A stretch of DNA of 64,000 nt from Bradyrhizobium roseum (GCF_030413175.1 NZ_CP129212.1:2170001-2234000), one strand, 5' to 3'. Positions 53,115 through 62,354 are shown, counted from the first letter of the stretch. Translations and numbers: made by a program. The notes: a model not told the origin generated them from the letters alone.

Positions 53115-53724
53115 GATACAGCCACCCCAGAAAATGATGGTGCTGCACGGCGCCCCATCGACCGGTGAAGTGTGTCATCACGAGGTTAAGTCTTCATTCC
53201 CACGCAAAGTTAACGGCTATTTACGTTCTTTCGTAAAATGAACCCTGGAGCGACGGCGGAGTCATCTTGCGCCTGCGCCCAGCGGGCACGCTCTTCGACA
53301 GATCGCCGATAACGGCATCTTGCTCGCGATCGGCGCGGCGCACAAGGCGTTGCGTTGCCGTCCAAGCCGCGGCGGTGAGGCTCTAGAATGCCGACCAGAG
53401 ATGTTTGACGGAGCCGGCCAGCGATCGCAAGAACCCGATCACCTCCCATTCCGGCAGGCCGAACCAGACGGCCATCACGGGACACGATCAACGCGATGAG
53501 AAGCCCGATTCGGCCTTGCTGATGACCGTTCATTGGCTCGACCAGTCATGATGCTTCAAAATGCATCATGATCTAGCCGCCGTCACCTAGCCTAGCAATC
53601 TCAAGCCCGGAGGAGCGTAAACGACATCGGTCGCTTCACGGGTAAATGCCTGGGAGCCATTGGCTGGATCGCCATGGTTGCTTCCGCCGAGGGGATCCGA
53701 GCCCGCGCGGCATCGTTGCACTGG
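53115..53724. other. Intergenic region, no gene called
   Basis: 610 bases between the peptidase gene and the ExoY-like gene. Frames at 53210-53533 and 53674-53913 are probably not genes. It holds a perfect 9-base palindrome at 53546-53571. Confidence 0.4.
53546..53571. repeat. Perfect 9-bp palindrome with 8-base loop
   Basis: TCATGATGC and GCATCATGA pair exactly around TTCAAAAT. It resembles a weaker palindrome at 46506-46530 and could be a dispersed repeat, a protein-binding site or part of a terminator; no U-tract follows. Confidence 0.5.
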
Positions 53725-54393
53725 TTAAAAAGCCGTCTCGGACAACAACGAAGGCACTGTCACGATGAGGATCTTGACGTCGAGAGCAATCGACCAGTTC
53801 TGTGCGTAAAATGCATCGCAGGCCACGCGCTTGTCATATGTCGTCGTGCTTCGGCCGCTGACCTGCCACAAGCCGGTGATACCGGGTCGGCAAGCGAGAT
53901 AAGCACCCACTGAGGCTGCATAACGCTCCAGCTCTTCGTCCGTGATCGGGCGCGGTCCTACGATGCTCATGTCGCCCTTGAGGACGTTGAACAACTGCGG
54001 CAGCTCGTCCAGGCTGGACTTGCGAAGGATGGCGCCGATGGGGGTGATGCGAGGGTCCCGCCGCAGCTTCCGGGTTTCGGCCCACTCTCTGGCCGCCGCA
54101 GGATCGGACTCAAGCAGATGATGGAGGCGCTCCGGCGCATCGACCAGCATCGTGCGGAATTTCAGGCAATCGAAGTGCTTGTTGTTGAAGCCGACTCTGC
54201 GATGACGAAACAGCGCAGGCCCTGGCGACGTCATGACCGTCAGAAGGTAGCATATCACCAGCAGCGGAGCGAGGAGGATGATTCCCGACAATGCCAACAC
54301 GATGTCGACAATCCGCTTTGGCATATATCCAATAGGCTCGGACCGATCCCTTCGCGCGATCTCGAACTCATTGAGGTCAGCCAGCCCGCCCAT
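53725..54393 (-). CDS. Exopolysaccharide priming sugar transferase (ExoY/WcaJ-like)
   Basis: A 222-residue polyprenyl-phosphate hexose-1-phosphate transferase. One N-terminal membrane helix (IVDIVLALSGIILLAPLLVI), then the conserved FRHRRVGFNNKHFDCLKFRTM, RKSSLDELPQLFNVLKGDMS, VGPRPI and ACRPGITGLWQVSGR. It links the first sugar phosphate to the lipid carrier. The short form (no N-terminal multi-helix domain) matches ExoY. GGAG lies 7 bases before the ATG. Confidence 0.94.
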   Translation of the reverse strand: MGGLADLNEFEIARRDRSEPIGYMPKRIVDIVLALSGIILLAPLLVICYLLTVMTSPGPALFRHRRVGFNNKHFDCLKFRTMLVDAPERLHHLLESDPAAAREWAETRKLRRDPRITPIGAILRKSSLDELPQLFNVLKGDMSIVGPRPITDEELERYAASVGAYLACRPGITGLWQVSGRSTTTYDKRVACDAFYAQNWSIALDVKILIVTVPSLLSETAF

Positions 54394-54731
54394 CTCGGTA
54401 CTCCAAAAACTAACATTTAAAATGCGCCCGGCTTTTTCTTTTTTTTATTCCGCGGGATTTTTATTCTTCTTTAACCCACTTTATGGAGGAGCCGCGATCA
54501 AGGCAAGCTCGGTTTTTTGAAAAGCGCTCGTTAAGCTGAATTTCATGTGGTTAGGCGGCGGTTTGTAAGGTTTGGGAATATCGGCGCGCCGTTAACGCTA
54601 ACGCCGTCGGCGCTCGTAGAGCGCCGGCGGCGCTAGCGAGAAAACCCGACTAAGCCATTTAATGTATTGAAGTTTAAACAGGCGCGCGGGGCGCGACTTT
54701 GTCCGCGGGCGCAAATCCCGCCGCGTCGATT
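54394..54731. other. Intergenic region with AT-rich promoter-like part and a hairpin
   Basis: 338 bases upstream of the ExoY-like gene and downstream of the exported 54732 gene. An AT-rich segment (about 54400-54480) probably carries the leftward promoter. A strong hairpin is at 54603-54631. No gene. Confidence 0.5.
54603..54631 (-). terminator. Strong GC-rich hairpin downstream of the exported-protein gene
   Basis: GCCGTCGGCGCTC and GAGCGCCGGCGGC form a 13-base-pair stem with one mismatch (a wobble pair) and a 3-base loop, between the stop of the gene at 54732 and the ExoY promoter. No clear U-tract follows on the minus strand, so it may be a weak terminator or another RNA structure. Confidence 0.45.
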
Positions 54732-55076
54732 CTATTTCGAGCCTTGCACAGCGACGAAATCGCCGGGCTGACGGTACTCCTCGTTACCCACAAACATTTC
54801 GAAGCCGCGATCGGTTGCCACGATATCCCCTTGGCGCAAGGTGGGGTCGCGCCTGGCGCGGTCGATCGCTTCCTTCTTCAGATCGTCCGCCGAGAAAGAG
54901 TCTGCCTTCCGGCTGCGCGCGGTTGCGACGAAGTCATCGGTCCGACGACGCGCCTGGTCTACCCGCTGGCGCCACTCTTCTTGCGAGAGGTTCGAGTCAG
55001 CCGACTCCTGTGCCGGGCAACGGGCAGGGGCTGCGAGAAGGCAGATGAGAAGCAGAGCTGCGACAGGAGCATTCAT
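54732..55076 (-). CDS. Small exported hypothetical protein of the exopolysaccharide locus
   Basis: A 114-residue protein with a signal peptide (APVAALLLICLLAAPARC). The mature chain is helical and charged (EEWRQRVDQARRRTDDFVA), then LRQGDIVATDRGFEMFVGN. Downstream of the hypothetical gene at 55162 and the Wzc-like gene on the same strand, probably co-transcribed. Function unknown; periplasmic. Confidence 0.65.
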   Translation of the reverse strand: MNAPVAALLLICLLAAPARCPAQESADSNLSQEEWRQRVDQARRRTDDFVATARSRKADSFSADDLKKEAIDRARRDPTLRQGDIVATDRGFEMFVGNEEYRQPGDFVAVQGSK

Positions 55077-55161
55077 CGTTCGCCACCATGACAGGCCAAG
55101 TCGCCCGCCCCATCGGAGCCAGCAATAGACGCACCGGATTGACCAGGCAAGACCGGGAAAA

Positions 55162-55908
55162 TTATGAAAATTTCTTCAGGGCGGCCGCGAAGGCTTCTTT
55201 TTCCTTGGCGCTGAGCTGATCGATGCTGGCTTGCAGTAAGGTTCGCACGGCCGGCGGCGCGCTGAGATAGGCGCGCACCGGCATTTCCGTAAAACGCTTG
55301 CGCACCAGATGTTGAAACTCCGCCAGGATGCGCTCTCGCAACGGTTCCGGGGCGGACAGGATCACCGGGACCGCGGCGGTCAAACGGCGGCCGGCGATCC
55401 ATGCTTCGTACGGCGAGGTCTCGTAGGACATGTTCAAGAGATCGAACGCGTTCTCGTCGACCTGTCCGCGACCTGTGTGCAGGCCAAACAGCACCAGCCA
55501 GACAAGCGAATCGCGCGGGTTGCAGCTGAGCGCCTGCCGGGCGCGGTCTTCGAGCGAGCGGCCACGCCGGTCAAATTCCTGAACGGCGCCCGATTGCAGG
55601 GCGGCATACGCCAGCGGAATTTCCAGCAGCAGGAGCGCGCGCTGGGCATGCACGTCGCAGCCGCGCAGGTGCTGCGCCGCTATTCCATCCAGCGTGGCGG
55701 CCGAGGTCGCCGGGCTGAACGTTTCGAATTTCAGGAGGTGGGTCCCGATATCCCGAAACATGTCGGAGGCCGCGCCACGCTTGGCGTTCAGACCTGCCCA
55801 GGCCAGCCCCGCGCAGCTGACGACGACGATCAGGCCGATGCGGGCGAGCTTGCCGAAAAAGGGTTCGGGCTTCGAGCGTGTTGGGACGCGAAGGCTAGAG
55901 CCCGGCAT
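55162..55908 (-). CDS. Hypothetical membrane-anchored protein next to the Wzc-like kinase
   Basis: A 248-residue protein with one N-terminal membrane segment (LARIGLIVVVSCAGLAWAGL) and a helical rest with an LVWLVLFGLHTGRG segment. ATG 55908 is used here, but GTG 55923 overlaps the stop of the kinase gene (GTGTGA) and would give translational coupling. No recognised family; position suggests a role in polysaccharide assembly. Confidence 0.65.
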   Translation of the reverse strand: MPGSSLRVPTRSKPEPFFGKLARIGLIVVVSCAGLAWAGLNAKRGAASDMFRDIGTHLLKFETFSPATSAATLDGIAAQHLRGCDVHAQRALLLLEIPLAYAALQSGAVQEFDRRGRSLEDRARQALSCNPRDSLVWLVLFGLHTGRGQVDENAFDLLNMSYETSPYEAWIAGRRLTAAVPVILSAPEPLRERILAEFQHLVRKRFTEMPVRAYLSAPPAVRTLLQASIDQLSAKEKEAFAAALKKFS

Positions 55909-55919
55909 GGCCGACCGGA

Positions 55920-58178
55920 TCACACCGTTTCGCTGTGCGGCTTCTCGTCGCTGTAGTAGCCGTAGCTGCGATCCGAATAGCCCTCGAAGCGCCGCATGAC
56001 AGCTTCGTCCGCCTTGTTGAGAACGGCGCCGAGCAGACGCTCCGACACGATCGACGAGGTGCCGATGGCCTTGACCACTTCGTCGGTGGAAGTTGCGCCC
56101 CATTCGACGACCAGCAGGAACGCCTCGAACAGGTGCGCGGTGGCCTTGACGTCCACGACCGGCAGGATGGGCGGCAGGTCGATCAGGACATAGTCATAAG
56201 AGCTCTTCGCCGACTTCAACAGCGCCTTCATCGCCGGCGAACTCAGGATATCCGAGCTGTTGGACGGCTTGATGCGCGTTGCCGACGGCAGGAAATCGAA
56301 CTTGTGTTTCGAGTCGGTGATGACCAGGTCGTCAAACGGCGTCTGATTGGCCACCACGTCGAGCAGGCCCGGCGCATCCGCGTAGCCGAGCATCTTGCTC
56401 AAGGACGGATTTCGCAGGTCGGCGTCGATCAGCAGCGTACGATTGCCGCTCCGTGCCAGGAAATCGGCGAGGCTTGCGGCAACCGTCGTCTTTCCTTCGC
56501 CGGGAAGCGCCGAGATCATGCCGACGATCTTGCCGCCCTTGGGATGCAGATCGACGGCCACCTTCAGGTAGCGCAACGCTTCGGCGGTCGCAGAGAAGGG
56601 GGGCGCTCCCGAAATCTGCCGGAACGCGGCAGCGCTGGCTATGGATGCGCCCTTTCCGAGCTGCGGCCGCTTCTTGGAAAGCGCCGGGAAGACGGCCAGG
56701 CAGCTGGTCCCAAGCAGCTCTTCCAGCTGCGCACGGGTGTGAATCTGCCGGCTCATCCGTTCACGGGCGATCGCCAGCGCAATACCCAGGCTCAGACCGC
56801 AGAGCGTAGACAGCGCCAGGGTGAAGCTCTTCTTGGGCGAACTCGCCCCGGAGGGCGCCGAGGCGTAGGTGACGACGCGCGCCTCGGTGGACGGGAACGA
56901 CTGCTGCTGGACCGACTGGGTGAACCGCGACAGGAACGTTTCATAGATGTTGCGGTAGGTGTTCGATGCCGTTTCGAGTTCGCGCAACCGCACCTGCGAC
57001 TGCCGCGTCGAACCGGACTGCTGGAACACTTCGTTCATGCGCCGTTCGATCGCTTCTTCCTGCGCCTTCGCAATCTGGACCTCGCTCTTGTAGCTTTCGG
57101 CGATGCGGGTGATTTCGTCCCAGATCGCGCGCTGCAGGGCGGCCATTTCGGCTCGGAGATTTCGGGCGGCCTGGTGATCCGCCCCGTAACGGGCGCGCCA
57201 CTCCGACTCCTTGTTCTGGTCCTCGAGGAATTGCTGGCGAAGTTTTGTGATGACCGGATTGCTCAGCGCGTCGGTAACGACCGGGTCGGGGATGTTGAGG
57301 CTTTCCTTGCTGGGATCCGGCCGCAAGGCGAGCACGTGGGTAATACGATCCAGCTTGGCCTTGGCCTGGCTGGTTTCCGCCCGCGCCTTGGCCAACGCTA
57401 TGCCGAGCTGATCCAGTTCCACTTCACTGGCCAGTTTGCCGTCGACGCCGATGATGATGCCGTTCTGCGATTTGAAGTCCTGCACTTCCTTGAAGGCGTC
57501 GCTGGCCTGTTTGCGCAGTTCGCCGATCCGCTGCTCGAGCCAGATGCTGGCGCGGCGGGTGGCTTCGAACTTCGCCTCCAACTGATCCTCGATATAGGCA
57601 TCGGCGAAGGCGTTGGCGATTCTCGCGGCCTTCTGGGGGTCGAGGGAGGTGTAGGAAATCTGCTCGATGTAGCTGCGCCCGAGGCGGGTGACCCTCAGGT
57701 TGGCCCTGAGCTGGGCAATCACACCGCGCAAGATTTCCTCGCTCGAAGGCTCAGGGGTCGGAGCGGCTGACCAGATCAACGAAAAGATGCGCTGTTTGAG
57801 GCTCTCGCCGGAGCCGACGAATTCGGGATCTGAAACCAGCTGCAGCCGCTTGGCGACGACGCCCGCGACCTTTTCCGACTTGGTCGTTTCGATTTCACTT
57901 TCGACCGACGCATCCTCGACGATGCGGTTCTCCGTCGCGAGCTCCGACTGCGAGAAGCTCACCCGCTTGGTATCGATGATCATGTCGGTCTGGGCGGTAT
58001 ACTTGCGCGGCGTGAGCGCGAGGTAGGCTATTCCCATGATGACGGCCAGAGCCGTGACCAGCGCGACCAGCCGCCATTGCCGGGTTACAAAATCGCGAAT
58101 CTGCAGGAGCGAAAGCCCCGCGGCATGGGGCGGGGCAATCGAGGCGGCATAACGCGGAAATTGGCCAGACACGTTCAT
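55920..58178 (-). CDS. Wzz/Wzc-type BY-kinase (ExoP-like polysaccharide co-polymerase)
   Basis: A 752-residue inner-membrane protein: a Wzz domain with TM1 at about 38-58 and TM2 at about 452-470, a long coiled-coil periplasmic part between them (repeated KARAETSQAKAKLDR and LRAEMAALQRAIW segments), then a cytoplasmic BY-kinase with Walker A LPGEGKTT (about 556-564), A' LLIDADLRNPS and Walker B YDYVLIDLPPILPVVD. The tyrosine-rich tail (EGYSDRSYGYYSD) is the autophosphorylation site expected for Wzc/ExoP. It controls chain length and export with the Wza-like protein. Confidence 0.95.
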   Translation of the reverse strand: MNVSGQFPRYAASIAPPHAAGLSLLQIRDFVTRQWRLVALVTALAVIMGIAYLALTPRKYTAQTDMIIDTKRVSFSQSELATENRIVEDASVESEIETTKSEKVAGVVAKRLQLVSDPEFVGSGESLKQRIFSLIWSAAPTPEPSSEEILRGVIAQLRANLRVTRLGRSYIEQISYTSLDPQKAARIANAFADAYIEDQLEAKFEATRRASIWLEQRIGELRKQASDAFKEVQDFKSQNGIIIGVDGKLASEVELDQLGIALAKARAETSQAKAKLDRITHVLALRPDPSKESLNIPDPVVTDALSNPVITKLRQQFLEDQNKESEWRARYGADHQAARNLRAEMAALQRAIWDEITRIAESYKSEVQIAKAQEEAIERRMNEVFQQSGSTRQSQVRLRELETASNTYRNIYETFLSRFTQSVQQQSFPSTEARVVTYASAPSGASSPKKSFTLALSTLCGLSLGIALAIARERMSRQIHTRAQLEELLGTSCLAVFPALSKKRPQLGKGASIASAAAFRQISGAPPFSATAEALRYLKVAVDLHPKGGKIVGMISALPGEGKTTVAASLADFLARSGNRTLLIDADLRNPSLSKMLGYADAPGLLDVVANQTPFDDLVITDSKHKFDFLPSATRIKPSNSSDILSSPAMKALLKSAKSSYDYVLIDLPPILPVVDVKATAHLFEAFLLVVEWGATSTDEVVKAIGTSSIVSERLLGAVLNKADEAVMRRFEGYSDRSYGYYSDEKPHSETV

Positions 58179-58207
58179 CGGTGGTCCTTGAACTCGATCC
58201 GCGATAC

Positions 58208-58834
58208 TTAACGTGTCGGACTGACCGGATCAGCCGCAGTCGTGGTGCCGGCGTCAGGTGTATCCGCCGTGATGATGATGGTGCCCGACGTGATCTGGAC
58301 CACGGCCGACCTGCCGCCACCGCCCGGATTGAATGTCCTGCTCGCGGCCCTGTTCGGATTGACGATGACGACGCTGCCCGCGTTGCCGGTGGCCGTATTC
58401 GCCGCCGCGATGGTGGCCGACGTCGACATGTCGCCCGCCACTGCGGCAAAAGAAGACTGGAACTGGCTGTTCTCGAAGCTCGCCACGGCCTGCTGGATCT
58501 GCAGCGCGGCCTGTTGGTCGATGGTGCTGCACGCGACGGCGGCCTGAGCGAGGCCGGCGGCAATCGCCGTACGGAAGCGGGGTGTCGTGCCCTGAGCCAG
58601 ATTGACCAGGTCGGGCGCTAGGTCCGCAGACGTTCCTGCGAGTTCGCGCACGCGGGCCTCGATCGCGCGGGTATCGGAGTTCGGCGCGACAAGCGCACCC
58701 GGATTTGCCTTGAATTCCGCAATCGACTCGGGCGTGGCCGGCGGAGCAACGCAGGGCGCGGCCCATGCAAAGCTGACGCAAGACGCCAGGACAATCTGCG
58801 AGAACAGGACCTTCGCTACACAACCATGACGCAT
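58208..58834 (-). CDS. Exported hypothetical protein upstream of the Wzc-like gene
   Basis: A 208-residue protein with a signal peptide (VLFSQIVLASCVSFAWA), a helical Ala/Gln-rich middle (IDQQAALQIQQAVASFE) and a Gly/Asn/Ser/Thr-rich C-terminal part (NPNRAASRTFNPGGGGRSA). Only 29 bases separate it from the Wzc-like gene, so they are probably co-transcribed. Unknown function. Confidence 0.65.
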   Translation of the reverse strand: MRHGCVAKVLFSQIVLASCVSFAWAAPCVAPPATPESIAEFKANPGALVAPNSDTRAIEARVRELAGTSADLAPDLVNLAQGTTPRFRTAIAAGLAQAAVACSTIDQQAALQIQQAVASFENSQFQSSFAAVAGDMSTSATIAAANTATGNAGSVVIVNPNRAASRTFNPGGGGRSAVVQITSGTIIITADTPDAGTTTAADPVSPTR

Positions 58835-59133
58835 TTTACACCCCAGCCTGAACAGCCATTAATATTCTAGAGAAATCCATCTCTTAGGGTATCGCATGGC
58901 CGTAATAGGTTCAACTGAACAGGATTGGTAAGGTTGACGGTTAAGTCCTTGTCCGAGTGATAACCTAAGTCAATCGATTGAAAATGCTTGGATTTACGGT
59001 CGAGCATTAAATATCTGTCGAATTTGTCGTTATCTTCTCGGCGAATGCGACCGGATGGCACAGGTTCTAAGGCAGGTCATGTCTATATGTGCTTGGTAAC
59101 TTTCCCATTTATCCTCACGAAGGTGCGTTAGGA
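58835..59133. other. Intergenic region between divergent genes, no gene called
   Basis: 299 bases of lower GC than the genes. A 64-residue minus-strand frame (58867-59061) is not credible as a gene. It must hold divergent promoters for the 58834 and 59134 genes. Confidence 0.4.
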
Positions 59134-59892
59134 ATGCGAGCCTCCCTGGAGGGCGCCGAACAACTGATGGTACAGGGGCGTCGTCCTTTGCTACCGGCCG
59201 GAGTGCGGATCTACGCGTTCGGGGACGTCCACGGGCGGCTCGACCTGCTCGATGAACTGCTGGGCAAGGTCGACGCCGATCTGGCCGGCCATCCCGTGGC
59301 CAGGGCCATTTTCGTGTTTCTTGGCGACTACATCGACCGCGGCAATCATTCGCGCGAGACGATCGATCGATTGATCGAACGCCACGAGATGGGCGAGCAT
59401 GTTTTCCTGAAAGGAAACCATGAGCAGATCGCGCTCAAATGTTTGAGCGATCCCGGCCTGTTCGATCGATGGCTGCGTCTCGGCGGGACCGAAACGCTGG
59501 CCTCCTATGGGATCGAAGTGGGCAGCAAGATCAGAATCGCCGAATTACAGGCCGCTTTTCACAGGGCGTTGCCGCAAACCCACATCAAGTTCTTCCGCGC
59601 CCTGCGGCCGTCATTTGAATGTGGAGATTTTTTCTTCGCCCATGCCGGCGTAAAGCCGCGCGTCGCGCTGGCGCGCCAGGCGGAAAAGGACCTGCTTTGG
59701 ATTCGCGAGGCATTTCTGACGTCGAACGCGGATTTCGGCAAGACGATCATCCATGGTCATACGCCCGGTTACGAAATCGAGGTTAGGCCAAACCGCATCA
59801 ATATCGACACAGGCGCCTATGCAACGGGCAGATTGACGTGCCTCGTGATGGAAGGCTCGTCACTGTCTTTCATCGATACGCTGCCGTCCTGA
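59134..59892 (+). CDS. Calcineurin-like Ser/Thr metallophosphatase
   Basis: A 252-residue PPP-family phosphoesterase with the full set of metal-ligand motifs: IYAFGDVHGRLDLLDE (GDxHG), FVFLGDYIDRGNHS (GDxxDRG), VFLKGNHEQIA (GNHE) and IIHGHTPGYE (HGHT). It may act on phosphoproteins or small phosphates, and one idea is that it counters the BY-kinase in this locus. Start taken as ATG 59134 (GAAGG upstream). Confidence 0.9.
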   Translation: MRASLEGAEQLMVQGRRPLLPAGVRIYAFGDVHGRLDLLDELLGKVDADLAGHPVARAIFVFLGDYIDRGNHSRETIDRLIERHEMGEHVFLKGNHEQIALKCLSDPGLFDRWLRLGGTETLASYGIEVGSKIRIAELQAAFHRALPQTHIKFFRALRPSFECGDFFFAHAGVKPRVALARQAEKDLLWIREAFLTSNADFGKTIIHGHTPGYEIEVRPNRINIDTGAYATGRLTCLVMEGSSLSFIDTLPS

Positions 59893-60152
59893 TCCGATCG
59901 GAAGCCCACATCGCCTCAGCCGGAATCCTTCGGGCGAAAGCAGGAAACGGTCCTCGCGGAATTCCTGGCAGGACCGTGCCGCTTGTTCCTGTCGCCTGTT
60001 TTACGCCGGCGTTTCCATTAGCGTTAACAAACTAAAGGTATCGAACGCGTGCGGCATCTATTCTATTTCTCGGTGGCTCACCACAACGGCGACGTGGCGA
60101 CCCACAGCGCATTGATTCGACACGCATTACATTTTTCAAATGGGGCAGATTC

Positions 60153-61298
60153 CTGAAGATCGCCTACCTCGTTCACGATCTTTCGGACCCTGCCGTTCAC
60201 CGACGCGTCAGGATGCTGAAGGCTGGCGGCGCGCAGGTCAAAATTGCCGGGTTTACCCGGGTTGCCGTGCCGCCGACGCACATTGAAGGATGCGAGGCCG
60301 CAAGCCTCGGCCGGACCAAGGACGGGCATCTGCTGGCGCGGGTAGGGTCGGTCGCGATGGCGGCGGCGCGGCTGAAGCGGCTGGGAGACGTCCTGGATGG
60401 CTGTCAGGTGGTGCTGGCGAGAAATCTCGAAATGCTGTTGTTGGCGAGCATGGCGCGGAAGCGATATGCCGCGAATGCCGCGCTGGTGTTCGAATGTCTC
60501 GACATTCATCGTCTGCTGTTGCGCGACAACTTGCCGGGCCGTCTTTTGCGCGCGATGGAAAGCAGCCTCGTCAACGGCGTTGATCTGATCGTGACGAGTT
60601 CGCCTCGCTTCGTCTCCGAATATTTCAAGCCGCGCAATCTGGCCGCGCCAATCAGGATCATCGAGAACAAGGTTCTGCTTCCGGATTTCGGCAACGTCGA
60701 TCCCGAGCGGTCCGCGCGCCGAAACGGCCCGCCCTGGAAAATCGGCTGGTTCGGAATGCTGAGGTGCCAGCGAAGCTTTGACATCCTGGCCTCGGTGGCC
60801 CGCCAGTGCGGCGGCAACCTGGAAGTCGTGATCGCCGGTCGTCCTTCCCCGAACGAGTTTCCCGACTTCGAGGGGCTCGTGGCCCGCGCGCCCCACGTCA
60901 CCTTTGCCGGGCCGTATCGTTTCGACGAGTTGCCTGCACTCTATCACCGTGTGCATTTTTGCTGGGCCGTCGACTATTTCGAAAAAGGTTTGAACTCGTC
61001 GTGGCTGCTGCCCAACCGGATCTACGAGAGCGCGTTTTTTGGCGCCGTGCCGATTGCGGCTGAAGGCGTCGAAACCGCACGCTGGCTGGCGGACAAGCAT
61101 ATCGGCCTCACCTTGAACGGCGATCCCGAAGCGGCGCTCCGCGCCATTGTCACGTCCATGACCAGTGAATATCATCAACAATTGTCCGACGCGCTGAAGA
61201 GTATCCCGACGGCAGAACTGGCTGACACGGCGAGCAGTTGTCGTCAGTTGATCGAAGATCTCGCGAAGCTCAACATCTCCAGCCGACAGAGACCGTGA
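60153..61298 (+). CDS. GT-B glycosyltransferase of the exopolysaccharide locus, probable CTG start
   Basis: A 381-residue protein with a GT-B fold. The N-terminus KIAYLVHDLSDPAVHRRVRML is the conserved family start, encoded upstream of the first ATG/GTG/TTG codon of the frame (60213). The only suitable start in front of KIAY is CTG 60153, after GGGG at 60142-60145. The second domain starts at IGWFGMLRCQRSFDILAS and has the NSSWLLPNRIYESAFFG segment (donor-site Glu). It precedes the ExoA-like gene by 3 bases. Confidence 0.82.
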   Translation: MKIAYLVHDLSDPAVHRRVRMLKAGGAQVKIAGFTRVAVPPTHIEGCEAASLGRTKDGHLLARVGSVAMAAARLKRLGDVLDGCQVVLARNLEMLLLASMARKRYAANAALVFECLDIHRLLLRDNLPGRLLRAMESSLVNGVDLIVTSSPRFVSEYFKPRNLAAPIRIIENKVLLPDFGNVDPERSARRNGPPWKIGWFGMLRCQRSFDILASVARQCGGNLEVVIAGRPSPNEFPDFEGLVARAPHVTFAGPYRFDELPALYHRVHFCWAVDYFEKGLNSSWLLPNRIYESAFFGAVPIAAEGVETARWLADKHIGLTLNGDPEAALRAIVTSMTSEYHQQLSDALKSIPTAELADTASSCRQLIEDLAKLNISSRQRP

Positions 61299-61301
61299 CA
61301 C

Positions 61302-62342
61302 ATGCCGATCGCTTCTGAGGAACTCGCGAGCTTGCCGTCGTCTGCCGTCGTCGTCATTCCTTGTCTGAACGAGGAAGATTACATTCAAGGCGTGTTGGAT
61401 CATTTCGCGGGGGAGCCCGAGCATATTGTTCGAAAGATCGTGGTTGCGGATGGCGGAAGCGCCGATCGAACGATTGAAATTGTCGAGGCGTGTTCCCGGC
61501 GCGATGGCCGGATCGTTCTCCTCAACAATGTCAGGCGGATTCAGAGCAGCGGGATCAACAGGGCTGTCGAGCAGTATGGCGATCTGGCTCCGTTCATCAT
61601 CCGGGTCGATGCGCATGCCGATTATCCCGCAGGCTTTTGTGGAACATTGCTCGCTGCCCAGCAGATGACTGGCGCCGACTCGGTCGTTGTCAGCATGACC
61701 GCCAGGGGCGTGTCGTGTTTCCAGAAGGCCGCGGCCGCGGCGCAGAATTCCAGGCTGGGCAACGGAGGCTCGGCGCACCGCAGGTCCGCGGAAGGGCGGT
61801 TTGTGGATCATGGCCATCACGCCCTGATGAAGGTGAATGCCTTTCGCTCCGTTGGAGGGTACGACGAAGCCTTCTCGCATAACGAGGATGCCGAGCTCGA
61901 CTTCCGGCTGACCGCGGCCGGATATCGCATCTATCTGTGTCCTGGCGCCGACATCGGCTATTACCCGAGGACGAGCCTTGCCGCTCTGTTTCGCCAATAT
62001 CGAAATTTTGGCAGGGGGCGGGCCATGACCATTCTGAAGCACCGGATGAAACCCAAGCTGCGGCAGGCGATTCCCGTGATGGTCGGCCCGGCCGTTGCGC
62101 TTTCGGCTATGGGTTTTGTCGCACCGGTGCTTGCGATCCCCGCCGGGCTGTGGGCTGCCGCCAGTTTGTTCTATGGCGTGCTTCTGGGCTTCAGCAACAA
62201 GGATGGGTGTGAATGCGGCTCAGGGGTGGCCGCAATGGCCATGCATCTCGGGTTTTCGGTCGGGTTTATTTCCCACCTCGTCACTCGAAAAACTGCCGGC
62301 GCTCCTTCGGCACGACGCAGCGCGCACGCTGACATAGGCTGA
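61302..62342 (+). CDS. GT2 glycosyltransferase (ExoA-like)
   Basis: A 346-residue enzyme. The GT2 domain has VVVIPCLNEEDYIQGVL, VADGGSADRTIEIVEAC, a DXD-type FIIRVDAHADYPAGF, and an acceptor-side SHNEDAELDFRLTAAGY (ED). The C-terminal ~100 residues have two hydrophobic segments (VGPAVALSAMGFVAPVLAIP). In ExoA the protein adds a beta-1,3-linked glucose to the lipid-linked succinoglycan unit. The sugar here is not known. Confidence 0.88.
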   Translation: MPIASEELASLPSSAVVVIPCLNEEDYIQGVLDHFAGEPEHIVRKIVVADGGSADRTIEIVEACSRRDGRIVLLNNVRRIQSSGINRAVEQYGDLAPFIIRVDAHADYPAGFCGTLLAAQQMTGADSVVVSMTARGVSCFQKAAAAAQNSRLGNGGSAHRRSAEGRFVDHGHHALMKVNAFRSVGGYDEAFSHNEDAELDFRLTAAGYRIYLCPGADIGYYPRTSLAALFRQYRNFGRGRAMTILKHRMKPKLRQAIPVMVGPAVALSAMGFVAPVLAIPAGLWAAASLFYGVLLGFSNKDGCECGSGVAAMAMHLGFSVGFISHLVTRKTAGAPSARRSAHADIG

Positions 62343-62354
62343 AATGGACGCGGC

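Noticed and set aside
53210..53533. 107-residue minus-strand frame
   Set aside because: No ribosome-binding site or domain, and Arg-rich composition typical of non-coding GC-rich frames.
55935..57770. 611-residue open frame on the + strand
   Set aside because: Antisense to the Wzc-like kinase, whose Walker motifs are unmistakable.
60078..62042. 654-residue open frame on the minus strand
   Set aside because: Antisense to two well-supported glycosyltransferase genes; no domain and no ribosome-binding site.
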